A DNA stretch of 64,000 nt from Roseburia hominis (lineage in GTDB: Bacteria; Bacillota; Clostridia; Lachnospirales; Lachnospiraceae), in assembly GCA_040702975.1 (NCBI GenBank), contig CP159990.1, forward strand, positions 2,170,001-2,234,000, given 5' to 3'. This document shows, piece by piece, positions 43,390 to 51,584 of the stretch; within the stretch, counting starts at the first letter, position 1; every line of letters begins with the position of its first letter. The position numbers were made by a program, and so were the translations under genes. The notes under the pieces are model-generated. The model made no database searches. It was given only the letters and a program-made list of their open reading frames with translations, and had not been told where the DNA came from.

Positions 43390-44382
43390 ATGTCAATAAC
43401 AGTAAACCAAATTGCTGAAAAATGTGGTGTTTCAAGGACTACTGTGCTGCGGGCTCTAAATGGGAAAGGCAGCGTGAGCAAAGAAACGAAAGAGAAGATT
43501 TTAGCGGTTGCTAAAGAAAATAATTACCATCCAAATTTGCTGGCGAGAAGCTTAAATCATGGCCGAACAATGTCTTTAGGAGTTGTAACCATTAATATTG
43601 AAAATATGTATTTTGTACAGAGTTTAAATATTATCAATAAAGAAGCTGATAAACGAGGATATTTTACCAATATTGTAGTCTGTGATGAAAGTCTTGAATG
43701 GGAAAGAAAATTGATTCAGGGGTTGGCAGAGCGTCAGATGGAAGGAATTATGATAAATCCTCTCAATAAGGGGAAAGAATTTGAGGAATTTCTCTTATCG
43801 CTACATATTCCGATCGTGTGTATAGGGAGTCAGGTTTCTGACAAAATCACCACAGTGCAGGTGAATGAAATGGCGGCGGCGATGGATGCGGTGGAACTGA
43901 TAGTTTCAAAAGGATATGAACAGATTGTATTTGTATGTCCACCGTTAGAAGTTCAAGAACAACAGAATATTTATGTCCATAATCAAAGATTGAAAGGATT
44001 TTATGCAGCAGTAAGCGGGCATCCCGAATTGCATTCAGAAATAATAGGAAAAAAAGATTTTCTGCCTGATGTAAAGCATATTATTCACAGGTCTCATGGG
44101 AAAAGAACGGCATTTTTGTGCTCTGGAGACAGCTATGCGTTGACTATTATGCAGTGGGGAGAGCAGGGAAATATGAAGATACCGGAAGACTTCGGCTTGA
44201 TGGGATTTGATGATATCAGTGTTTTGCAATATATAACACCAAAGCTTACGACTGTGTCCACCAATCTTGAGGGGGTAGCGGCAACTGCTGTTGTAGAGTT
44301 GATTCAACAAATTGATTCCGAGAAATATTCGCCCAAATCAATTTATTTGAATTATAAGATTCTGGACAGGGACACTTTGTAG
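43390..44382 (+). CDS. LacI-family regulator of the arabinan operon
   Basis: 330 residues from the ATG at 43390 (GGAGGAGG upstream; the frame extends to 43366 without a better start). HTH: SITVNQIAEKCGVSRTTVLR, with hinge YHPNLLARSLNHGRTMSLGV; sensor domain with GLMGFDDISVLQYITPKLTT near the end. Encoded within the operon between GH51 and the broken GH43 gene, it is the likely binder of the GTACACGTGTAC-type sites upstream of the operon. Confidence 0.93.
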   Translation: MSITVNQIAEKCGVSRTTVLRALNGKGSVSKETKEKILAVAKENNYHPNLLARSLNHGRTMSLGVVTINIENMYFVQSLNIINKEADKRGYFTNIVVCDESLEWERKLIQGLAERQMEGIMINPLNKGKEFEEFLLSLHIPIVCIGSQVSDKITTVQVNEMAAAMDAVELIVSKGYEQIVFVCPPLEVQEQQNIYVHNQRLKGFYAAVSGHPELHSEIIGKKDFLPDVKHIIHRSHGKRTAFLCSGDSYALTIMQWGEQGNMKIPEDFGLMGFDDISVLQYITPKLTTVSTNLEGVAATAVVELIQQIDSEKYSPKSIYLNYKILDRDTL

Positions 44383-44452
44383 ATTTAATGTTTCATAATA
44401 TTCTGTTATTCACTATGATGTTTTAGAAAAGAGGGAATATTGTGAATGCTGA

Positions 44453-44943
44453 AAATTTAAACAAACAGAATATAATAAACCATTTATCGCGCAACGTGCG
44501 GACCCATACATTTATCGGCATGAAGACGGGATGTATATATTTACAGCTTCTGTACCGGCTTATGATCGAATTGTGCTGCGAAGGAGTGATACTCTGGAAG
44601 GGCTTGCCGATGCAGAAGAAACTGTGATATGGATAAAGCACGATAGTGGAATTATGAGTACACATATATGGGCACCTGAGATTCACTATATAAACGGTAG
44701 ATGGTTTATTTATTTTGCGGCAGGCGATAAAGACGATATCTGGGCAATTCGGCCTTACGTTCTCGGTTGTAAGGGGGAAGACCCAATAAATGATGCCTGG
44801 GCAGATGCATTGGGATGCTCAGTATTGATGAAAATGACAACCTTTTGGATTCGCGCGCATGGGAAAAAGAAAGGCTGCCTGTTCTCAAAACGGATTGGGA
44901 TAAAAAAGGGAAACCAATATTTGATTATATTAATAACTTTTAG
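44453..44943 (+). pseudogene. GH43-family glycosidase, frameshifted and internally deleted
   Basis: One frame reads NKPFIAQRADPYIYRHEDGM, TASVPAYDRIVLRRSDTLEG and STHIWAPEIHYINGRWFIYF, the beta-propeller start of GH43 arabinanases/xylosidases with the catalytic base Asp in RADPYI. Near 44810 the matching sequence continues in another frame (IDENDNLLDSRAWEKERLPV) up to a stop at 44941-44943; the central part with the general acid is missing. No start codon is in phase with the first frame: a GTG at 44442 is out of frame. It has probably lost activity. Its stop overlaps the ribosome site of the next gene. Confidence 0.8.
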
Positions 44944-44954
44944 GAGGAAAAGAG

Positions 44955-47051
44955 ATGAAGAAATGGTATAAAAGTGTAATATCTTTCGTTTTGATACTTG
45001 CACTGACCTTAGCATTTTCAAGTTCGGTATCAGCAAAAACGGAGGAAAATGGTGCTTTAGTTTATAAGGCAGATAATGAAGCGACATTTGATCCAGGCGG
45101 TGCAACTTATTCACGCATCATTTGTCTGAAAAACAGCGGGGCATCAAACGGAACGTTGCTTTGTACATATGATCAGCTGAAAAATGTTTCTGTGGATGTA
45201 GGTAATGGGAAAAAGGTATCCAAGCAGGTATATCCGATATACAGAAGTACGGATAACGGCGATAGCTGGCAGTTGATTTCAAATGTCTATGACAAGGAAT
45301 ATGGTTTGTTAAGAACGTCACAGCCGTGCTTATATGAATTACCACAACAGGTTGGTGATATGCCGGCAGGAACAATTCTGTTAGCAGGTAATATTTTTGA
45401 TGATTCACCATATACACAATCACGAATCGTGATTTATAAGAGTCTGGATAAGGGAAATACATGGTCGTTTTTAAGTGAAGTTGACAATGGAGGACCGTGT
45501 GTGTATGATCCGAGTACAACCTCCACTACAACAACCGTATGGGAACCTTTCCTGGGATTGAGTAAAAACGGAGATTTGGTTTGCTACTATTCAGATGAGA
45601 GACAAAAAGAGGACGGAGTGTTGCAGGCGGTTTCATTTAAAACTTCTTCAGATGGTGTTAATTGGAGTGCGCTGTCAAATGTAGCAGCAATTCCTAATAG
45701 GAGCGACCGTCCGGGTATGATTACAGTTACCAAGCTTCCGAACGGTAAATATATGGCAACATACGAAATGGTGAACAAGCCGAGCATCAGCAATAATAAT
45801 GCGGTTGTTTATTGTAAATTTTCTGAAGACGGGGTAACCTGGGATGCAGAAAGTTTAGGAACAAGAGTTGCCTTGGCGGACGGACGCGGAATAGGTTCTT
45901 CTCCATATGTAAAATGGGTAGATGCAGGCGGCCCGAACGGAATGGTAATTATTTCCGCAAAATGGGGAACTGACAGCAACGACAATATTAGTGGCGGACA
46001 AAATTTTTATGTGAACTACAATTTAGGACAGGGATCCTGGGAAAGATTACCTATGGCGGTTACTTATGATTATAATGATCTGGCAGGTGGCTATTTTTCA
46101 GGGTTCAGTCAGAGCTTTGATGTCAGTCCCGACAATACAACTTTATATCAGGCAACCAATGTTGAAAACTTCACTAATAAAAAGACGATTGATGGTGTAA
46201 GCTACAACTTAAACGATGTACGTGTCGGGACCTTACCGTTAAAGGGTACCATATATGAAGCAGAAAAAGCAACAGTTACAAATGCAAAATCAGAAAATGC
46301 GGTTGATGCATCAAATGGGCAGGAAGTGCGGTATATTAATGAGGAGGATAGTTCTGTTAATTTTGGAAATATCAATGTTTCTAAAGCGGGGAACTATCAG
46401 ATTCTGGTAAGATATTCAAACGGAGAGACTAGTGAAGCATCACATATGGTGACTGTCAACGGAAATGAGATCGGTACGGTAAATTATCCGGTTACAGTGA
46501 ATTGGGACCGTTATTTATGGAGCAGCTTTACTTGCTATTTGAATGAAGGGATCAATTCAGTTAAGTTTACAAAGAATGTTGGATTTGCCGAACTTGATTG
46601 TATTCAGATAAGCGAAACGGAAGAAGATTTTTCGATTATTAATAAAAATAGCGAGAAATATTTAGAAGTCAAGAGTGCTTTAACTTCCGCAGGTGCCGAA
46701 ATTGGGCAATGGGGAGTTACTGATCACTGGTGCCAGAAGTGGACTTTTGAGGATGAAGGAGATGGTTACTATAGAATTAAGAACCAAAATTCAGGATTAT
46801 ATCTGGACATTCAGAATCAAAGCGCCGTAGATGGAGCAAAAGCGATCCAGAGTAACTTTGCCGATAGCGATTCACAATTATGGTCATTGGAAGAAACTGG
46901 CGACGGATATTTTCATATTGTAAATAAAAACAGTGGAAAGTATCTGGAAGTTGTGGATAATTCGAAAGAAGACGGTGCAGCGGTCGGCCAATGGGGACCA
47001 ACAGGATATGGTTGCCAGGAATGGACGATAGTAAAAGAAGGCATCCATTAA
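44955..47051 (+). CDS. Secreted sialidase-fold glycosidase (GH93-like exo-arabinanase) with CBM6-like and ricin-type modules
   Basis: A 698-residue protein. Signal peptide at about 1-28 (MKKWYKSVISFVLILALTLA, ending SVSA). A six-bladed propeller (about 30-430) carries Asp-box-like repeats (STDNGDSW, SLDKGNTW, SSDGVNW, SEDGVTW) and the segments WEPFLGLSKNGDLVCYYSDE and RPGMITVTKLPNGKYMATYE, which resemble GH93 exo-1,5-arabinanases more than sialidases. Then a CBM6/35-like domain (about 432-553, IYEAEKA...LDCIQI) and a ricin-type beta-trefoil (about 557-698, repeated Q-W motifs). No LPXTG or surface anchor, so it is freely secreted. The operon with GH51 supports arabinan degradation. GH93 versus another sialidase-fold family is my inference. 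Confidence 0.8.
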   Translation: MKKWYKSVISFVLILALTLAFSSSVSAKTEENGALVYKADNEATFDPGGATYSRIICLKNSGASNGTLLCTYDQLKNVSVDVGNGKKVSKQVYPIYRSTDNGDSWQLISNVYDKEYGLLRTSQPCLYELPQQVGDMPAGTILLAGNIFDDSPYTQSRIVIYKSLDKGNTWSFLSEVDNGGPCVYDPSTTSTTTTVWEPFLGLSKNGDLVCYYSDERQKEDGVLQAVSFKTSSDGVNWSALSNVAAIPNRSDRPGMITVTKLPNGKYMATYEMVNKPSISNNNAVVYCKFSEDGVTWDAESLGTRVALADGRGIGSSPYVKWVDAGGPNGMVIISAKWGTDSNDNISGGQNFYVNYNLGQGSWERLPMAVTYDYNDLAGGYFSGFSQSFDVSPDNTTLYQATNVENFTNKKTIDGVSYNLNDVRVGTLPLKGTIYEAEKATVTNAKSENAVDASNGQEVRYINEEDSSVNFGNINVSKAGNYQILVRYSNGETSEASHMVTVNGNEIGTVNYPVTVNWDRYLWSSFTCYLNEGINSVKFTKNVGFAELDCIQISETEEDFSIINKNSEKYLEVKSALTSAGAEIGQWGVTDHWCQKWTFEDEGDGYYRIKNQNSGLYLDIQNQSAVDGAKAIQSNFADSDSQLWSLEETGDGYFHIVNKNSGKYLEVVDNSKEDGAAVGQWGPTGYGCQEWTIVKEGIH

Positions 47052-47327
47052 TTAAAAGTCTGACATAAACAAAACCATGCGCGTGAATAACAATGGATAT
47101 TGAAGGATAAAGTAGAAATCCAGTGATTGGGGCTTTGTGTTTTACGGAGTAGTAAGATGCAAAGCTCCAATATTATGGAGTCATAATCTTATTGAACTCT
47201 CAATGCATGCGAAAGGGAAATGTCCAAGAAGCGATACCAGCCAAATTATACTGATAATCTCCAATCTGCCTTGCAACAAAAAGCTGAAAAACTATATGCA
47301 AAATATCTGCAACCACCGCCCCCTGAG

Positions 47328-47371
47328 AACGCCGGCCGCAGCGTTCATGTCTGACCGCCGCGGCCGGCGTT
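47328..47371. terminator. Very GC-rich hairpin
   Basis: AACGCCGGCCGC (47328-47339) pairs with GCGGCCGGCGTT (47360-47371), 12 bp, flanked by CCCC/GGGG that extend the stem. TTTT overlaps its end on the plus strand. It probably ends the arabinan operon transcript, about 280 nt after its last gene; 47052-47327 has no recognisable gene. Confidence 0.6.
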
Positions 47372-47377
47372 TTGGGG

Positions 47378-47425
47378 TTGCCAAGCATACCTGAGTGAAC
47401 GTCCAGTGGACGTTCAGCGCGGTTT
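47378..47425 (+). repeat. Dispersed palindromic repeat, copy D (best-preserved core)
   Basis: TTGCCAAGCATACCTGAG followed by a perfect palindrome at 47396-47416 (arm TGAACGTCCA, central G, inverse arm) and AGCGCGGTTT. It directly follows the GC-rich hairpin. Confidence 0.8.
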
Positions 47426-47487
47426 ATTTCTATGCGATGTTTTCTCTGATGTCTGTGCTCCCCTTACTGTATGGAACCTCTGTCCCT

Positions 47488-48285
47488 TTAGTCCAGATTC
47501 AACCGTCTCTTCATGACGTAGCAGCTAAAAAGATAGCATGTGATACCGAGAACGATGGAAGTTACCAGGGTAACATACAGTAGTGGCCGGTACAAAGCTA
47601 AAAAGTCGCTTGCCGAGAGTGTATCCTCGTAAAAACGGGGATTGCCGAAAGTCGTGAACGCCTGCACTCCGAAGGTTATGATTTGAATCAGCATACTAAT
47701 GCCGGCGTAGCCCACAATGGCGAGCAGTACACGATGCTTGCGGAAACAGTGTCCGAAGGAGAGGCATCCCAGTGCGATGGCCATGTTCGAGAAACAGCTT
47801 ACGATACTGCCGACAAACAGGATAGCGACAAAGGAAATATAGTCCTGAAGAAAATGCGGGCCAAATTCATTGGCGAACACAGTCCGAATATCCTGTAATA
47901 GCTGCGGAGTGCGTATGATATAGAACGCCGCGCCAAACAGGATGAGCATATTGAGCAGAATCCAGAAGGAGCCACTCAGGAACTTGGCAAGCACCTGTGT
48001 GGAGGCTTTAACTGGCAGTGTCAGTGTCAGATAGCCTTCGCGTGAAAATAATTTGCGGTAGGAGTAAACAGCCGTGTAAAGCTGGGTAAAGAAGCTGGTG
48101 ACGGACAGATAGACTACCGCGATACATATGGTCAAAATAGCAATCGGCTCCGGTTTTTCGAGCGCATAGAGTCTTAACACCCCTGCGTATTTTACTGCAA
48201 CTGTAAGGAGCAGGGCTGGAATATGCATCAGAATGAGAAGCTTTGACATGGAGCGCATATCATGTTTTATCAGTTTTGCTAACAT
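47488..48285 (-). CDS. ABC transporter membrane protein (ABC-2 type)
   Basis: A 265-residue protein with about six membrane segments starting MLAKLIKHDMRSMSKLLILM. Gene order GntR - ATPase - permease matches the YtrA-type cell-envelope-stress ABC operons of Firmicutes. It overlaps the ATPase gene by 7 bp. Substrate unknown. Confidence 0.88.
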   Translation of the reverse strand: MLAKLIKHDMRSMSKLLILMHIPALLLTVAVKYAGVLRLYALEKPEPIAILTICIAVVYLSVTSFFTQLYTAVYSYRKLFSREGYLTLTLPVKASTQVLAKFLSGSFWILLNMLILFGAAFYIIRTPQLLQDIRTVFANEFGPHFLQDYISFVAILFVGSIVSCFSNMAIALGCLSFGHCFRKHRVLLAIVGYAGISMLIQIITFGVQAFTTFGNPRFYEDTLSASDFLALYRPLLYVTLVTSIVLGITCYLFSCYVMKRRLNLD

Positions 48286-48977
48286 CTGAACACCTCCCTG
48301 AAAAATGCGTCGACGGACTTCCCATGTGTCTGCCGGATCTCATCTACCGTGCTGTTAAGGGTCAGATGCCCGTTCTGAAGGAAGATCACACGGTCCAGCA
48401 CCTGCTCGATATCGGAGATCAGGTGGGTGGAGAGAAGGACGGTCGCATTTTCATCGTAATTACTGATAATCGTTTTTAAAATGTAATCTCTCGCCGCAGG
48501 GTCAACGCCGGCAATTGGCTCATCAAGTATGTAAAGCTGCGCCTTCCGGCTCATGACGAGGATAAGCTGTACTTTTTCCCGCGTCCCTTTTGAGAGGGAG
48601 GAAAGCCGCCTGTTCGGGTCGATGTCAAGCGAGCGGAGCATATCGTAAGTGCGCTCCGGCATGTAATCCTCGTAAAAATCTGTAAAAATCCGGATTACAT
48701 CCTTGACCTGCATTCCGTTTTTCAGATAACTCTCATCCGGAAGATAGGAGACAATCTGCTTGGTGGAGACGCCCGGAGTATTTCCGGCAATCAGGACCTC
48801 GCCGGCGGTGGGGGTCAAAAGGCCGTTCAGCAGCTTGATCAGCGTAGTTTTTCCGCTTCCATTGGGGCCAAGAAGCCCTACAATCTGTCCGCGGTCCAGC
48901 GTCAGATTCACGTCGGAGAGTGCGCAGAAGTTCCCGTATGTTTTGGTAAGTGATCGGCATTCCAGTATTGGGGTCAT
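48279..48977 (-). CDS. ABC transporter ATP-binding protein (YtrB-like)
   Basis: A 232-residue ATPase with Walker A GPNGSGKTT (about residue 37), signature LSKGTREKVQL (a common variant of LSGGQ in this group), Walker B LYILDEPIAGVDP and STHLISDIE. The LSKGT signature and short size fit the YtrB/BcrA-like group controlled by GntR proteins. Overlaps both neighbours by a few bases. Confidence 0.93.
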   Translation of the reverse strand: MTPILECRSLTKTYGNFCALSDVNLTLDRGQIVGLLGPNGSGKTTLIKLLNGLLTPTAGEVLIAGNTPGVSTKQIVSYLPDESYLKNGMQVKDVIRIFTDFYEDYMPERTYDMLRSLDIDPNRRLSSLSKGTREKVQLILVMSRKAQLYILDEPIAGVDPAARDYILKTIISNYDENATVLLSTHLISDIEQVLDRVIFLQNGHLTLNSTVDEIRQTHGKSVDAFFREVFRC

Positions 48978-49345
48978 AGTTCCTCCTCCTTTAAGATCTC
49001 TTCGAGAAGTTCCAGTGCTTCTTTTTTGTCAAATCCAAGCCGGAGCATGGCCTCAAGAAAGGTCTTTATATTCTCCCGGGCAAGGTCTTTTTTCATCTTT
49101 TTCAGCATCGTATCGTCCTCCGTGATAAAACGTCCACTGGTGCGCCGGGCAAATACAAGTCCGTCACGTTCCAGCTCTGACAATGCTTTCTGCATGGTAT
49201 TGGGGTTGACTGCCGCGTCCATGGCCAGTTCCCGGACGGAGGGAAGTCTGTCGCCGGGCTGGTAGCGGCCGGAGATAATGTCGGCCTTCAGGCGGTCCAT
49301 TAATTGCAGATATATGGGTCTGTCGTTATCAAGTTCCCATGGCAT
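48974..49345 (-). CDS. GntR-family regulator (YtrA subfamily)
   Basis: A 123-residue protein with a GntR winged helix (IYLQLMDRLKADIISGRYQP, GDRLPSVRELAMDAAVNPNT, MQKALSELERDGLVFARRTS) and a short C-terminal helix region, the size of the YtrA subfamily, which lacks a large effector domain. First gene of the operon; the dyad at 49452-49473 is its probable autoregulatory operator. GAAAGAGGTG precedes the ATG. Confidence 0.93.
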   Translation of the reverse strand: MPWELDNDRPIYLQLMDRLKADIISGRYQPGDRLPSVRELAMDAAVNPNTMQKALSELERDGLVFARRTSGRFITEDDTMLKKMKKDLARENIKTFLEAMLRLGFDKKEALELLEEILKEEEL

Positions 49346-49451
49346 CCGTTTACACCTCTTTCTTAATTAGAATAATATGAGTGTCAGGTGCCTGTTAGGG
49401 CACCACACCTCCCTCCTGGAAAATAAGCAAAAATTCTCCGGGGGGGGGTGA

Positions 49452-49473
49452 TTGTATTAGTGTTATAATACAA
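49452..49473. promoter_or_regulatory. Probable GntR (YtrA-type) operator
   Basis: TTGTATT and AATACAA in inverted orientation around an 8-bp centre. It begins next to the -10 region of the predicted promoter, so binding would block initiation. Confidence 0.55.
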
Positions 49474-49501
49474 TATTACGACGCCGGGAGGAAATTGTCA
49501 A
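49473..49501 (-). promoter_or_regulatory. Predicted promoter of the GntR-ABC operon
   Basis: On the minus strand TTGACA (49501-49496), 17-bp spacer, TAATAT (49478-49473). The leader that follows contains a run of nine G (plus strand, 49440-49448) and a GGTGCC/GGCACC hairpin (49387-49404). Confidence 0.6.
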
Positions 49502-49792
49502 TAGCAAAGAAGGATGATATTTTAAGATGTGCCTAGTATCTGAATCTTGACGATATTATCGAATCTTGAATTGTAATTTACCTTGATGGTATTATGCTGC
49601 CATGCCGGTATCACATAGATGCCATACCGTTATACCGATATCATGCAGATATCTGCGATTACTTGTTGCACTGGGAAACAGTTTTGGATATAATTAGGAA
49701 GTATAGGACTGCGGCGGCAGAATATGGGAGTGTAGGCCGTATCCTTAAAAATCGCAAAAAGAAAAGATGAAAAGATAAAGAGGGAACTGACT

Positions 49793-51559
49793 ATGAAAAA
49801 GATTATGGACTTGATCTCAGAAGAACTGGCGCAGGCTTTTGAGGAGGCGGGGTACGACAGGGAGCTGGCAAAGGTGAATTTGTCCAACCGGCCGGATCTG
49901 TGTGAATACCAGTGCAACGGTGCCATGGCCGGCGCGAAGAAATATCATAAAGCGCCGATCATAATCGCGGAGGAAGTGGTGGCACGGCTCGCGGGGGAAG
50001 GAAGCATCCGCGAGGCACAGGCAGTAAAGCCCGGATTTATTAATTTGAAAACGAACCCTGCTTTTGTGGCTGAGTATCTGAATCAGATGGCATCTGAGGA
50101 GAAGCTGGGAGTCGAGATGGTATCCGAGCCGAAGACGATCATCATTGACTACGGCGGGCCGAATGTGGCGAAGCCCCTGCATGTTGGGCATCTGCGTTCT
50201 GCCATCATCGGAGAGAGTGTGAAACGGATCACCCGTTTTATGGGGAATCAGGTGACAGGCGATATCCACCTGGGCGACTGGGGATATCAGATGGGACTGA
50301 TCATTACGGAGCTGAGGAAGAGACAGCCGGATCTGCCGTATTTTGACGAGGCGTTTATCGGAGAATATCCCGAGGAAGCGCCGTTTACCATCGGTGATCT
50401 GGAGGAGATCTATCCGGCAGCGTCCGCTTATGCGAAGGAACACGAAGAATACCGGGAGGAAGCGCTTGAGGCGACCTTCCAGCTCCAGAACGGGAAACCG
50501 GGATATCGGGCGATCTGGAATCACATCATGCGTGTTTCTGTTGCAGATTTAAAGAAGAATTATCAGAATCTGAATGTGGAGTTCGATCTCTGGAAGGGAG
50601 AGGCGGACGCGCAGAAATATATTCCGGACATGGTGCAGAGATTAAAGGACGAAGGCTACGCGCATCTGGACGAGGGCGCTCTGGTAGTAGATGTGAAGGA
50701 ACCGGACGACACGAAGGAGATTCCGCCCTGTATGATCCTCAAATCTGACGGCGCAGCTCTCTATGACACGACGGATCTGGCGACGCTTGTGGAGCGCCAG
50801 AAGCTGTATCAGCCGGACGAGGTGATCTATGTGGTGGACAAGAGGCAGGAGCTGCATTTTGTTCAGGTATTCCGTTGCGCGAAGAAGACGGGAATCGTTC
50901 CCAATGATATGAAACTGACCTTTTTAGGGTTTGGCACCATGAACGGAAAGGACGGCAAGCCCTTCAAGACCAGGGAAGGCGGCGTGATGCGTCTGGAGCA
51001 TCTGATCGCGGATATTACCGGGAAGATGTATGAGAAGATCGCGGACAACCGTACCGTGGCAGAAGAAGAGGCGGCAAATACAGCGAAGATGGTTGGAATG
51101 GCGGCGATCAAATACGGAGATCTGTCGAATCAGGCATCGAAGGATTACATTTTCGACGTGGATCGTTTCACCTCTTTTGAGGGAAATACAGGACCGTATA
51201 TTTTGTATACGATCGTGCGTATCAAGTCCATTTTGAAGAAATACGCGGAGACGGGAAAGAGTCTTGATGATACCCTGATCACGGAGGCGAAGGCGGAAAG
51301 CGAGAAGGAGCTGATGCTGGAGGTTGCGAGATTTGGCACTATGATGCAGGCGGCCTATGAGGAGCTGGCGCCGCACAAGATCTGTGCGTATATTTATGAC
51401 CTGGCAAATGCATTTAATCATTTTTATCATGAGACGAAGATTTTGTCAGAGGAGGACGAGACGAAACAGAAGAGTTATATTGCGCTTTTGAAGCTGGTGA
51501 GAGATATTTTGAATGTCTGCATTGATCTTTTGGGCTTTGAGGCGCCGGAACGTATGTAG
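49793..51559 (+). CDS. argS: Arginyl-tRNA synthetase
   Basis: A 588-residue class I synthetase. The N-terminal additional domain includes VKPGFINLKTNP. The HIGH motif appears as HVGH in KPLHVGHLRSAIIGE (about residue 133), with GDWGYQMGLI and, in the C-terminal half, the KMSKS-region equivalent GKPFKTREGGVMRLEHLI. The alpha-helical anticodon-binding domain ends the protein. Length is normal. The gene is followed by an alaX-type editing gene 25 nt on. Start at 49793 lies after a modest AAAGAGGGAA site. Confidence 0.97.
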   Translation: MKKIMDLISEELAQAFEEAGYDRELAKVNLSNRPDLCEYQCNGAMAGAKKYHKAPIIIAEEVVARLAGEGSIREAQAVKPGFINLKTNPAFVAEYLNQMASEEKLGVEMVSEPKTIIIDYGGPNVAKPLHVGHLRSAIIGESVKRITRFMGNQVTGDIHLGDWGYQMGLIITELRKRQPDLPYFDEAFIGEYPEEAPFTIGDLEEIYPAASAYAKEHEEYREEALEATFQLQNGKPGYRAIWNHIMRVSVADLKKNYQNLNVEFDLWKGEADAQKYIPDMVQRLKDEGYAHLDEGALVVDVKEPDDTKEIPPCMILKSDGAALYDTTDLATLVERQKLYQPDEVIYVVDKRQELHFVQVFRCAKKTGIVPNDMKLTFLGFGTMNGKDGKPFKTREGGVMRLEHLIADITGKMYEKIADNRTVAEEEAANTAKMVGMAAIKYGDLSNQASKDYIFDVDRFTSFEGNTGPYILYTIVRIKSILKKYAETGKSLDDTLITEAKAESEKELMLEVARFGTMMQAAYEELAPHKICAYIYDLANAFNHFYHETKILSEEDETKQKSYIALLKLVRDILNVCIDLLGFEAPERM

Positions 51560-51584
51560 CGGGAAGGTACGGAAAGGAGCGGCT

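Noticed and set aside
47137..47394. ORF of 85 codons after the propeller enzyme
   Set aside because: No recognisable domain; it runs through the GC hairpin and the repeat.
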